Shown here: positions 1-12,272 of the stretch, one piece after another
Numbering within the stretch: position 1 is the stretch's first letter
Layout: every line of letters starts with the position of its first letter
Source: Hermodice carunculata
Lineage: Eukaryota > Annelida > Polychaeta > Eunicida > Amphinomidae
Assembly (NCBI GenBank): GCA_964020975.1
Contig: OZ026627.1
Coordinates: 31,292,465-31,356,464, forward strand
Direction: 5' to 3'
Length of the DNA stretch: 64,000 nt
Notes under the pieces: generated by a model
Seen by the model: only the letters and a program-made list of their open reading frames with translations
What the model was told of the DNA's origin: nothing
The model's database searches: none
Translations under genes and position numbers: made by a program

Positions 1-1452
1 GAAGACCTTGTTTCAATGCGTGTTCACATACTGACAGGCCCACCTTCACTTTAGTGCACTCTAGATAGTATCATTGTGTCGGAAGGTACCTTTCAAATCA
101 GGTATTTGTTTGGTTTATATGTGGAATGGGTGCATTAACTCCTAAAATGTAGCCCTTTTAGCATATTGCAGCTCATCCATTTACAGGTCTGCTAACCTAA
201 CAGATATGGGCCAAGGTCACTGATTTTGTACAACGTATTAGCATTGCACATGATCTATATATCACATACATTTGACATACCCTTCAATAATTTTTTTTGA
301 GAAATGGAATTTTGGGGGTTTTTTTTCAAGAAATTTTAATTGTAATTTCTGACAAAGTAAGGCTGGTTCTACTAGTATCATAATAAACCGAGATTTGGAC
401 ATATTTTCCAATCCTATTAAATTTCATGAAGATCCATGAAAGGTTAAAGATGCAGGACTGGTCATTCATTTTTCACATTTTGACCTCTATTGATAACATA
501 GAATAGGTGGCACCACCCGTAGACATAATTTCCATACACTTTAAAAGTCCTAAATGTTATATGGGCCTAACGTAAAAACTGGTTGTTCTAGTTGCAACGC
601 TTACTTACACGGGGGGAGGGGGCGTTAGGTAGGACGCATTGGCACACATACGTGTAATATGTGTGACCTATATTTGCATGTGATATCATAAATATTATAT
701 TAAATACAATTTAGTTACTGATGTTATACATTCTGTACTTAAAAACCCCATTTGCGTGGATACCTGAAGAAATATAGAAATTGTTCTGAATGAAATATTT
801 TGGAAACAATTAGTATTCACAACAAAGAAATCTGAAGGTATTGCTTGATAAACATGTCAATTTTTTAAAGGAACAAGTAGTGAATTATGAAGAAGAACAG
901 AAGTATTTTATTATTTTGTTACCCGATAAGATGTCTAAGACGTGTAATAAGCACATTCACGTATCACAATTATGTACAGACGAAAGGCTAAGGAGTAGTC
1001 CAGCTGAATATATATTAGAACCAACGTGTGCCAGAAGATTTTAATGATCGGACATCTCTCATAAATATGGTCCCAATCCCACTTTACATGGTGTTCATTT
1101 CTTGGAAATGATAAGTAGGCAGTGTACCATTTACATATTTTTTTCATTTTCTTTTTTTGAACATGGTATTCCACGTTGAAATATTGCAGGTAAATGTTTG
1201 TATAAATGGGAATAACATGGTATGTAGACAATAATTCTGGCTTGCTTTTTGTGGTGTGGACGCCAAAATAATATGCAAACATGAAATTATCACCGGATTA
1301 AAACTCCATTTTAAAGCATTTTTATATTTTTCCAAATCAGAAGCATTGCAATCAGGTCGTGTGTATTGACACGTTAATATGATTGACTTGAATAATGCAT
1401 TTTTGCGTCTTATATTCGTGTTAAGGTTATGCCACAGTCTGTGTTCCTGCAG

Positions 1453-1628
1453 AGAAGGAAGAAACGCTAACAACCAATCCACAAATACGAACATTACAAG
1501 AACCTTCAAAACACAAGAAGGTATACAATATAACTTGCGAACAACTAAGATTTGCCAGACAAATTCGTGGGCATAGTGTTATAGCCAAGTGGCGTCCTCT
1601 GGTAGTTAAGAGCATGGCCAGGGAGTGA
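1453..1628 (+). other. exon-like open stretch of unknown family (left arm)
   Basis: An AG acceptor with a pyrimidine-rich approach (...gtgttcctgcag) opens a frame in phase 1 that runs to a TGA at 1626-1628. It would encode the last ~58 residues of a protein, rich in basic residues, with a segment reading RFARQIRGHSVIAKWRPLVV. The mirror copy at 46160-46335 has the same length and splice signal, with 5 base changes in 176 (three replacement, two silent). This is slightly less than the ~5% in neighbouring sequence. I do not recognise the family. It may be a terminal exon of a duplicated host gene or part of an old element. Confidence 0.3.
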
Positions 1629-2169
1629 AAACCACCTGTTTCGGATACCTTTCAATGCTTAATTTCTGCTCTATTACTTAACTTCACCGACCTATCATTC
1701 TAGCCTTCCACCCATTCATCCGAGAGTGTCCAGGCAAACCTCGCATATGTACTAACCTGTAAACGACGAAAAAAAACTACTTATTCCACTACAATCCATA
1801 CTTTTTGTGACTCGAAATCTAAAAGGTCAACGCCTTCGTAATCAAAGAATAAAATATATGCCACCACAGTTAGGTGTGATTGTAATAGCAGTCATATTTG
1901 CATATATTTTCATATTTTAGGTATATTTTGCCCTTGTTATGTTTACTAAATGCTTTAGATTTATGTTTAATTTTACTATCTCCATATGTACGTACTATTA
2001 TACAGGAATATACTATTGGCGATAGAAACTCGCAAGAGCTTAAAAAAACCCTACCGATACCCCACATCAAAGTCATTTACATGGTGGTAAAAAGAATATT
2101 ACAAAGTTCATCACATGCTAGATCACAATCATTAAAAAACATGGAAATACATGAGAGAACTATTGATAA

Positions 2170-2400
2170 TAGAGACGTACCGCTATGTCAGTACCAATAT
2201 CTTTTCTTAAACCGAATTGAAAAACGGAAAGTATCTGAAGAGTCCCTAAATAGCTATTAAGTTGATTTTGAACTATTTTAGATCACTTTAGAGAAAAAGA
2301 ACAATACAGAAATAGGACAATAGTTGGTAAATAATTGAGGGTCACACTTTTGAAGTACATTAGGGATAACACCACTTTTAAAAGACAAATTTAGGACATA
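2170..2400 (-). mobile_element. LINE reverse-transcriptase remnant (left arm)
   Basis: The minus strand is the counterpart of the RT-like frame at 45394-45621. The frame is less continuous here but the same blocks can be read. See the right-arm entry for the motifs. It is a small internal fragment, not a whole element. Confidence 0.45.
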
Positions 2401-2682
2401 TGTCCCTCATATATAACAAAGAGTGCAGAATGATTGCATACATAATTACAGTATATACATAACTATAAGTGTATCCTATGTTGTAAGGACTGGTGTGCAG
2501 AAAACATGGAAATTGCAGTTACACATTACTTCTTTAGACCAATGATTAGAAAAAGAAAGCAAAATTGATAAATCCTGCAATATGATAAACCTAGGTTGTT
2601 CATTTTTATCTAATAAATTAGGTCAAATGCCATGCCACAAAAAAGACAATTCAGTGGGATCTAATATTTTTCTTCTTTCCAG

Positions 2683-2888
2683 GAGCAAATGCACCTGACA
2701 ATTTGTTTTTTTTAAACTTCACGCCTGACACACTGATGTTTCGTGAGTATATGAGGCTGAACCACTTATCAAGCACAGATGCTGCCTTCATTATTAGGAA
2801 TCTATGCATATCCATGTTTAGACTGGAGCAACTAGAGTTCTATCCACTGCTTTGTGATGACAATATTTTGCTTCTGTATGATACCAAA
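2683..2888 (+). other. exon-like open stretch with acceptor and donor (left arm)
   Basis: A strong acceptor (tttttcttctttccag) and a consensus donor (aaa|gtaagt) bracket 206 bases that are open in one frame only, giving about 68 residues including FREYMRLNHLSSTDAAFIIR. The phases are 1 in and 0 out. The copy at 44894-45099 keeps both splice signals and the frame, with 5 base changes (three silent, two replacement), about half the divergence of surrounding arm sequence. I cannot name the family. The preserved frame in both copies makes it the best candidate for a genuine exon in the arms. Confidence 0.4.
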
Positions 2889-5800
2889 GTAAGTAATAAG
2901 GTCACAATGTGATTTAAGAGTTCCTCATATTACCACTTTGAGTGTAATGAGAACATATTCCACTCCATTGTACTTTGGTACGATAATGAGCCACCCCATT
3001 GGTTTAACATTGGGTGCTAAGAATATGAACTTCTGTAGCAAATATGATGCATAATTATGGAGTTGTAAAACGTGGCCGTAGTAACCAAATTTATGGTCCA
3101 ATGCAGAGAAAGAAAATGCTGGACATGTATTCCTATATGAGCGGGATAAGATATGGTCACCAAGTGCATCCAGTATTGAGGTGCACATGGGGATTCAAAT
3201 GCCTGCTGTAACCACAAGAGACTTCAGTGATAGTCAACATATGCATGTCTCGGCATGGTGATCACTGGTGACAAACCTCTGATTTTGGAAGAGGAAGGGT
3301 TGTTGGTATGCTTATTTGCACAAACCTCCAAAATGTGCCATATGAGACAGCTCACGTGTTTTCTGCAGAGTCTATAATGGGTTACATCATTATTGAGAAT
3401 TAGGGCGGCGAAAATTTACCTATAAGGCTGTTGCCTGCTGATGAGACACCCTGGACACATTATTATAGGCACTTAATTCCCGGTGCTGTTATACGCATGC
3501 ATTTGCATAGAAAGTTTATGTGGTTGACTGGAGCAGAGGGACTTTTATCACATTTTCTCCTTTGAGACAAAAATAAGAGAGATATTTTTTTTGGTTTTCT
3601 TTGCTAGAGGTATATACACGTTTTTTCTTGCAAATAGTTTCTCATTCTGTCATTGAGCATTCCTAACATACACAACGTTATTGCCTTGTTTTGTCATCAC
3701 GTCCCCTTTTTGCGATTTACGTTGAGAACCTTTACTTGACAGGGTCCAATACCGGCACTGTGTTATACTTCATCTACCAGTGATTCTAGTGAAAGCATCT
3801 TATCCCTTGGGAAACTGCTGGCCATAATGCTTAATGTTGTGCAGCGCCAAAGACATCAAAGGTCTTCACAGAAAAGTTGCCTGGTGCATCAGGAATTAGT
3901 TTGAATCCGATCCTTACAGGACTTTGACACCACAATGCAGACGATTTTTATAGTTCTACATATTATGTTCCTGACATACACGTTACCAATTTAATTCTTG
4001 TCTCACAAAGAACTGTTGAATTAGCATTCAGAATGCGAAATAATAGTCCCAGTTTGCACAAATATACGTACAAAAGCTTTATAGTCTGTTGCTGGCAATG
4101 CATTTAGGCTAAAAAAAATCGTGTTTTTATTATTATTTACCTGAAACTACAGCCTTCATAGTATTGGGCGCTTCATGTATGTTGTTTTTCAAGCAATGCC
4201 TGCATATGATTATTATAATCATTATGCTGACAAACTATGATGAGTTTGTCGGACTGGACTCTGTGGTGGGGGATCAGAGCCAAATGGCAAACCTGAGGAT
4301 GCTCAGTTCTTTGCCCAAAATTTATCGCACTGCCAATTCTGCGACACAACAAAATTATTGGGACTTCCGTATCAATCCTGCCAAACAAGACGTCTTAAGA
4401 AAAGCATTTGATACAAAAGTGGAAACATTGCCAATCTTCTTAATTTATGTAAACTTGTTGAACATTTACACACCATATATCATTATCTTTACTCTGATAA
4501 TATTACTGCAAAACCCAAGAAGGTGTTTACAAATGAAACTGTGTCTTTATAACCATTGGAAAGAACAAGAAATACAGTTGCGTGATGGTCGGGATACCGA
4601 GATAAAGAGATTTCTACTGCAAGTAAGGAAATAGTAAACCGGAAATAAACAAGCAAACAAAATTGGCAACATTGTCCTTTTTGTAACTACAGATGCATCA
4701 TTTGATTGACTCTTCACAATGAACGGGTGATACATAGAAGTTTCAAATGCTAGTGGCATGAACCTTGCAGTCTGGCAGATCAGTTGCTGCACTACAAAAG
4801 TAGTTTGCAAGAGACCCTTCTTGAGTAAAATAGGTCTTGATCAAGAGAATTAAATGTCCCGGCATCTCAGGTTAGTTTACACACACATGTTTTTTTTTGT
4901 GTATTTAGCGGTACATTAGTTCTGTTGAATAATAATGTTGACCATGTGAACAAACAAATGACAAAACAATGCTTCAAAATTATTGGCGTGGGTCTCCACA
5001 TGTAAACATCGAATCATGTATAATGATATGATTTAAACAAACTGGTCATTTCTTACATGACAACTTACTGAATTGGCAAGATCCCTGCTTGATAGGATAT
5101 AAAGTCAATTTTAAATTTGTTCCAGGAAGTGGATATTTTTGTGGTTTTCTTACCCCTAGCACTAGAGAGTTACCCGACTATTTGGCACCAGGGGGCCTAT
5201 GTTGTTTCTGACCAAGTCAGAGACGAAACTGATATATTTTTCAGCACGCAGCGGAGAGAAAAGCTTTGCTGTGGTGGCTTGGTCTGCAGCAAAACACAGA
5301 GTGGCAAAGTGCGTATTTAAGCACCAGACAATGCATTGCATAACTGGAGATCACAAACAGTAGGAATTTTTGGAAAATAGTCGTTTCAGGCTCTATCACT
5401 ATGGCATCACAGTGGTTGGGCATATCAAAGTCCAATAAACTAAAGAGTGGTAGCCATTTTAGGAATTGTCTAAGTGTTAATCTTCTTATGAATTTTAGGG
5501 CCCAGGTTTGGGATTTCATCTAATTCGAAGATATGTTATAGCAGTTGAATGGTAACAACAACCATTTCCTTTTTACATAGATTTTATCTTGGGACCTCAG
5601 TTTCCACTTTCTACGCAACTATTTTTTATTCCAACTTGAAAGAATGTATCAAGTGTCTCTTATACCAAACATATTAGACAAATTGCTTTCAAAGAAAGAC
5701 CTCGAAGAAAGGTGCGTATTTTGGTAATGATATGAAGGATGACCAGTCCGCATTTAAATATAATCAGTTTGGTGATTTGCTGAACTTCTGGATTGATAAC

Positions 5801-6959
5801 ACATGAGTTAGTTTTGGATATTCCATCTTCAGACAGAAGATTGGTATCCAATAGATACCAACTGTGCACGTGTTTTGGCTGATTAATATTTATTTTACTA
5901 GAAGATCTTTGCAAAGCTGTCAAAGGAGAACAGACATTTCAAGATAAATTTTCTGAGTTGAGGCTTAGATATGTTGATAACCTACTAAGGATCAGTAATG
6001 AACACATTGAGAACATATTTCACAAATAAACTCTGATGTTCGGGAAATAAAAGAAACGACCGAAAATGACATAGAATATTCTAGACATAATTATGTTTAA
6101 TGATAATACAGAAATGAAGATTGAATTATATAATGAACGTAATGATTTATAATTTGACCCCTGTAAATTACCCTGACATAGGTAGTAATATTTCCCTCAG
6201 GCCATCTTATTTTGTTTATGTGTCAAAGTTATTTGCCTTTTTAAGGGGATGCACTGATTTTGACAACTTTGCCTCCCATCATTTACCTGTTTTTCCAAAA
6301 CATGTAAAACAGGGATATTAGGAAATAAAATTAAAGTGATCGTTTCTGATGTTTCTGGGTGCAGCTTCTCTAACGTTCTTGAAAATTGAGTCATTTTTTT
6401 CTGACAGTCATAATTGTCCTGTTGCTGGTATGACCATGCTGAAAACAGTTACCTTGAAACACTGTCCAGCATGTGAAAATTCCTTTTGTGCACCTGTTAT
6501 CTCACATCAATAGTAACTGAAAACACTAATTGATTTAAAAGTCCCTCCCATAGTGAAAACAAACGAAACTACTTTCTCTTCAAAATAAAAACAAAGTACC
6601 AGCAAGCACTACCAGTACTAATTACAAGCTTAATCAGATAAATTAGCATGAACAAATACTTCCCAATACTTATGAGATCATAGCCAAACCTGGCCTTGTT
6701 CAGATACAGAGTGGAATCCTTGCTTGTGCAGACAGTGGCTGCTTTGTATATGGCCCACTTACAGGCCAGTTATATTTAGGAACCTAGCCTCTGCAGCCAT
6801 TTTGCCACTGCATCAGGACCTACTTTAGCTACAAACTCCTTCAATGACTTCATAACATCTCTATATATCCTTGAGAAAGACACCACTCATTCCTGGAGCA
6901 AGCTGAAAATGCCCCTAATCAGCATCATTTGAAATTCTACCACTTTCGTCTACTGTCCA

Positions 6960-8070
6960 TTATATATTGGAAGGTGTCACTAACCAATATCCATATTGAA
7001 ATGTTGTGTCTATCTGCAATAGTTTGGAAGATATGCAACATTTTAAAATTTTAATTCCTCCTAATTTGCATAATTTTAAACATCAGGACAATTCCAAACA
7101 ATATTCACAATTTTACTGGTAGGTCAGTCACAATGACAGGTTTGGTAAAACAAAATACCTGGGCTCGTACACAAACATTATAATTATAGGCTTCATCTCA
7201 CTGGCTACAAGAAAACAAATATATGAAAGTGTCCACTGATATGACAAAAATTTACACACTGTTAAAAAATCACAAAGTTGTGAAAACATTCATTCAGGAC
7301 TGGAAGACCATACTTTTTGGCTTCTAGCCAACCTAGCACTGTATGTAGTCTATTTTTAATTAACGGTCTACATAGGAGACTTATTGTGCTCAGAGGTGCA
7401 GTGCCTATGTTCCCTTTGGGTTGATAAGCTTCGTACACACATGATAGCTTCAGGCAAGTACACACCAGCCAGGACACCAGTCTCGGTCACAGTGCAGTGC
7501 TGCCACTGCTGTCTGGCAATATGGGTAACTATAGGAAGCCTGGTACATATAGCAGCATGGAGCAGATCTGTTCTTGCATGAACAGAAACAAATCTCTGTA
7601 TTTTATTGAGAACCTCATTACACAGCTATTGGGAGTCCCCCCCCCCCCCCCCCCTTTGCTACAAGACCCCAACCCTCCAAACAATATGCATATCATGCAT
7701 GGATAGAAAGCTGCTTATAAGACAGGTTCAAGTTAATCTATTATGCATGCAAAATGGTTGCCTAGCATCATGGAGCTCCATGTAGCTGGCAAAAAACCGT
7801 AGAAGGTATGGGTATTGTGAGGAAATTCAGTGAATTTAGCATACATTAAAATCCCCAGCTTTTGTTGCATGCCATTGGATTTGCCACATGTCTGAAACCT
7901 ACATGTGTAATTAAAACTTTGTGTTTCTCTATAATATTTTCAAAGATATCGAGCTTTAAAACTTTAATTGCCCCTAAACTGCATAATTTTATACCCATGG
8001 CCATTCCAAACGATATGCACAAATTCACTGGTAGGTCAGTCATGATGGAAAGTTTGGTGGTTTTTAAAAT
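6960..8070. repeat. imperfect direct repeat pair (~150 bp) in left arm
   Basis: Segments 7014-7150 and 7924-8066 align in the same orientation. They share a run reading 'gcataatttta', then 'attccaaac.atat.cacaa.tt.actggtaggtcagtca'. The pair is ~910 bases apart and recurs in the right arm (about 39815-39960 and 40690-40800). It is probably two copies of an old interspersed repeat. Confidence 0.6.
7638..7655. repeat. poly-C tract
   Basis: An uninterrupted C run. The mirror position at about 40148-40158 is a shorter G run, so the tract length differs between the arms. Confidence 0.9.
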
Positions 8071-8989
8071 AAGAGTGTCTGAGAAAAAAATCCAGACAGA
8101 TTTGGTCGTAAAGAGAGAAAGGAAGAATTGTTGCTAAAACAAGATGTCTGGGTGGAAACATGATGAAGTGACATGATGAAAAAGATAGTAACTTGTGCAT
8201 GTCACTATGGCAGTCTGCCAGAGAAATAAATGAAGAAACATGTTTTTTTTTTATACAAATTCCTGATGATATCTAAGGCCTGCAGTGTTGTAATTTACTC
8301 TGAATTTCATGATATAGTCTTCATGATCTGAAGTATTCTAATTAATGTAAATGTGCTTTTTTATTTCAATTTTATTAGCTAGATTAATACAGTTTCATAC
8401 ATCCCAAATGGAGCCCCATGGCACCCCCACCCCCGATATATGGCCTGGCTCTCACTTTGCAACGCGCACGTTGGGGCCCCATTTGGGTTGCGCTGAAATT
8501 GCAATCTTTTGAAGCTTCTGTCGGTCATAAAACAGTTCACCTTTTCACATAACAAAGCAAAATATATAACTTACATTGTCTTTAAACAAATCCTAACTGA
8601 CAATACATCAAGGCGCTTTAAACATTCTAGTAAAATTATGGACGAACATCGCCATAAGTTGACATTGAATGCCCCACACAGGCACAAAAACATATGTGTG
8701 GCACTTAACTGTGTTTCCCTAAAATACGAGAAATTCTGTTATTCTATGCAGATGGTGCTCTGATATGCCTTCTGTAACTTTGGTCTTTACTTAGTGTCTA
8801 CTCAAATGAAAGAGTTTGTTACAGCAAACACCAAATTCGTCCTCCGTGTAAACAGATAACGCTACATCTCCACATGCCACATTCATATGCACAAGTGGGG
8901 GGGGGGGAAACACATGTCTCCGCAAATCTCCCAACAACAATTGCTCTGATTGGTCAATTTGGGTCATGACAACCGGGATGAACATGAAA

Positions 8990-9456
8990 AAACGGATATC
9001 AATCAAGGGTGCTATGGTGTGGAATTCCATTCCACTCCAGATGAAATCTTAACCCCCCCCTCCCTTGTTTAAAAATTGGTATCTCAGGTCCTATCCCCTT
9101 CCTTCAGCTCCGTTATCCTGATTGTAATACCAAAAATATATTCCAGCCGGTTGATGCAGACCCTAGTTTCTCGAAATGTACGGGATTATTGTTTTTCCAT
9201 AGTAACATGATGTATATGGACTTTTTATGTCAATTGTTTACCTAACTATATAATTGTGATTTACCAGAGTTTATAAGTGTTTGTATCACAACACTCTTTT
9301 AATTATTGTTCTTTTTTTATTATCATATTATGTCATGTCATTCCCATTGTTTTACCATGTATCATCCAGGGCCTGGCAGAAGACCAGTGTTGCCATACTG
9401 AGCCAGTGACCCTGGTGAAAGAATAAAAAAATCAAATCAAATTAAATCAAATGAAC
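8990..9456 (+). mobile_element. LINE 3' end with AAATC-type tail (left arm)
   Basis: The + strand reads the last RT-side block, GAMVWNSIPLQM (the conserved 'kGa.vWNsLP..i' near the C-terminus of Jockey/CR1/L2-group ORF2). A 3' UTR follows, with the hairpin-like 'ggcctggcagaagaccagtg', and ends in tandem aaatc/aaatt units at about 9427-9455. Only the 3' end is present, as is usual for 5'-truncated LINE copies. Its 3' UTR resembles that of the LINE at 61163-63314, so the two belong to related families. Confidence 0.7.
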
Positions 9457-10249
9457 TAAAAGAAATCAGGGACTCACAAAACCACCATGCAGTCATTTTA
9501 ATGGGATGAAAATAGATTTTTTTATTAGCAGAACATTACGATGGGTAACGTTTTGCAGAGTCGAACGTGCAACCCGAAACACATTTTTGGTAGAACCCAT
9601 TGTTTTCAATTATGTGCTTTCTATTGGGAGCCAAGAGGCTGAGATATAACCCGCTGAAATAAAGAAATTCTAGCAACTATGCACCACGAGTATTGCTGCA
9701 TCTCAAACTTCAAAGCATGATGAGCACTCCATTCAGCCCTTCCCAACAGCGGCTGACCTTTGTAAACACCGTGAAACTGACGTTTTATAGTTTTTTTTTA
9801 GAAGAGTTTACGTACTCTGGACTAAAAAAAAATTGCGTGTATCTGATGATGTTAATGGTATTATAACAAATGATAAATACAGTCAAAAGCTGCAGTAACA
9901 GTCGAAAACAACCTCATCCCTTTCTATAGAAATAAACTCGTTCTGACTCGAAATTTAAATGCAGCAATGTAATTGGGTGAAAATGCCCTGTACGATCTGC
10001 TTCCTTTTCCAGGTCACTCGAGCCAAGAACCGATGTTCTTGTTAAAAAAGGGAGAAACGCTTATTCACACAATAGCATATTTACACCCTTCTATATACTG
10101 GTTGAATATACTGCTTGAATATATTCAATTACTGTTGTAAATAGCTGATTGACACTTGGTTTAAACGTATTTTATTCTCAAAATTACAGATTTTTTAGGT
10201 ATAAATAATGTAGTTGGTTAGGATTGGGAAGAGGGCAATACCCTATTTT

Positions 10250-10673
10250 AATCCCACTCGCTGAAAAAGACGCATACACAAGACGATACTTGACACAGAC
10301 AGAACACAAAAGAGAGGAACAAGACATGGACAAGACAGACAGAGGGACCATATGGTGAAAAGAGTTCTCATAACAAAATAATTAATAACAAGTAGACGAC
10401 AGGCATACCTGGATGTCGGAATGTGTTGAAAAGGAAATAACAGCTGAGTAGTTAAGTTAATTTAAGATGTGGGTAAGAGGAATTGAAAAAGTAGATATAG
10501 GCCCACATGCACAGACACCAGCACCGCTCCCACTGTCTTACCAGGAGGTGGCCGGAGAGAACTCTTGCCCAAGCAAAGGGAGGCCCGGCGCCACGGCCAG
10601 CCACGAAGGAAAGATAAGATGTTCTATGAATAAATTTGCCAATACCCACTGGTTTGAAGCGACCAGTCGCTGA
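10250..10673 (-). mobile_element. LINE 3' end cut by the assembly gap (left arm)
   Basis: On the minus strand this matches 37201-37640, the last codons (SATGRFKPVGIG then stop) and 3' UTR of the LINE at 33217-37660. The rest of the element would lie in or beyond the N gap. The exact 3' terminus is uncertain because no simple tail is obvious. Confidence 0.6.
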
Positions 10674-10873
10674 NNNNNNNNNNNNNNNNNNNNNNNNNNN
10701 NNNNNNNNNNNNNNNNNNNNNNNNNNNNNNNNNNNNNNNNNNNNNNNNNNNNNNNNNNNNNNNNNNNNNNNNNNNNNNNNNNNNNNNNNNNNNNNNNNNN
10801 NNNNNNNNNNNNNNNNNNNNNNNNNNNNNNNNNNNNNNNNNNNNNNNNNNNNNNNNNNNNNNNNNNNNNNNNN
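10674..10873. other. assembly gap of 200 N
   Basis: Exactly 200 N, a round number typical of a scaffold join of unknown true length. It begins at the base where the left arm of the inverted repeat stops, and the sequence after it (10874 onward) does not resemble the LINE that flanks the right arm. Reading frames crossing it are meaningless. Confidence 0.99.
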
Positions 10874-12080
10874 CATGCATGAAATCTGAATCTCATTATA
10901 ATCAGGTTTCCTTGTAATTTACTGAAAAATCCAACCTTCAGAGGCTTGAAGATAGCCTTAACATGTATTACCAATAAAAGAGTATCCCTTTTTTAGGATA
11001 TATGTTTTTACACTTTGTCATAGTTACATGAAATTGTGTGCACATGTGTATGAGGACTTAACTATCCACCTCAAAGAATCAACCGTTTTGTAACACATTC
11101 ATACCATCTATTCGTATACATAAATCCGTTTTCCGAATTTTATACTGTGTTTGGCATGTATATTAGGACAGCTAGTAGTGCCCATGGTAACTCGTCACAG
11201 TGTCGGCTTCTATTAATGCTTGAGGGTAGTGTTTGCGAGGTGGCAGCAGCTTACAGTATCTATACTGAAATGTTTGGCAAGCACTTGACATAAAGGAAGC
11301 AGCTAAATGACAACGAATAATTCAGATGGTATGCAGTGTCCCTCTGTAACTAATGTACACCAGTTTAACGGCACAGCGCCAAGTTCAGAACTTTTCAAAA
11401 GTAAAATGCCACCATGTAAACAATGCAGACAGGTGAGAGAGTATAGTGTCACCCGGTACACAATGTAGAATGTATACTAGAACAATGCAATGCCGTATTA
11501 TTGTACAGTCCTAGGATGCAAACAATGTTGAAATGTAAAATTGTGTAGAGTCTGCCTGTAAACAATTCAGGTCTGCAGTATATTACAATGCCATCCTGTA
11601 ATCAATGCAGAACTACAATATTGCACGGTGCAATATATGAACAATGCAGACCTTTATAAAATTACCGTGTCATCATCACTCAGCAGGAAGTAGTCATTGA
11701 TTCAAATAGAATCCAGTGCCATACAATGTACCACACAGGCATATTACAGTCATGTGAACAACATTGTGTTCTAGAGGTTTGCTGAGGGAGTCTGAAAACA
11801 TTTAGGGCGTTATATCTAATACATATGTTAATTAACTGGCAATGGAATAAAACAGATAAACATTTAGAATTTTGTATCACATTCTAGAGGATCTAAAGCA
11901 GTCGAATATATAAGCTATGTAAGCAGGGTAATCACTAAGGAATGAATGGGCATGCGGTTATAAAGACTTATATGTCCATTTTCATGTACATTTGGGCATG
12001 GACCATTAATCACATACTACGCATGTAAATGAAATGATGAATAGTTGCCTGGGAAGCTCGCGGTAACCCTTTATATACAT
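10874..12080. other. post-gap sequence with degenerate minisatellite
   Basis: No gene is recognised. From about 11395 to 11665 there are ~50-bp degenerate units built on 'gtaaacaatgcagac' (about six recognisable cores). The rest is unique AT-rich sequence. The missing 5' exons of the downstream TMBIM gene were sought here and not found. Confidence 0.4.
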
Positions 12081-12085
12081 TGTCG

Positions 12086-12087
<2 letters not shown>

Positions 12088-12130
<43 letters not shown>

Positions 12131-12208
12131 TCTTTATGTATATGTATATGTATGTATATATATAATATAAATATATATATATATGTATATATATCTATAT
12201 GTATGTAT

Positions 12209-12272
<64 letters not shown>
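12088..12272. repeat. compound (TA)n / (TG)n microsatellite
   Basis: Long runs of ta followed by tatg interruptions and tgtg runs. Frames read through it on either strand (Ile-Tyr or His-Thr repeats) are artefacts. Confidence 0.98.

Larger units (their letters stand above)
2889..8800. other. left-arm sequence with decayed, unassigned coding-like stretches
   Basis: No intact gene is visible. Several stretches show longer-than-expected open frames that also appear in the right arm, for example around 3083-3200, 4230-4450, 5117-5320 and 5900-6030 on the + strand. They are short and broken, and none shows a motif I can assign. No polymerase, integrase, transposase or capsid signature was found. 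The same statement holds for the mirror region 38900-44890. Confidence 0.4.
1..10673. repeat. left arm of giant inverted repeat
   Basis: The whole stretch is the reverse complement of 37201-47787. Base 1 pairs with 47787 and base 10673 with 37201. Over 841-1044 I count 10 differences in 204 bases, about 5%, and homopolymers differ in length. The arm is open at the window edge, so its true outer end is unknown; its inner end coincides with the N gap. It contains LINE debris, a ~150-bp direct repeat pair and two short exon-like stretches. I recognise no intact gene in it. It could be a real inverted segmental duplication or an allelic haplotig joined the wrong way round. Confidence 0.95.

Noticed and set aside
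7384-7706. Plus-strand frames with Cys and Pro runs (7384-7581, 7497-7706)
   Set aside because: The Pro run is the poly-C tract and the frames are not preserved in full in the right arm.
10452-10974. Reading frames of 93-142 codons around 10452-10974
   Set aside because: They run through the 200-N gap and have no real sequence in the middle.
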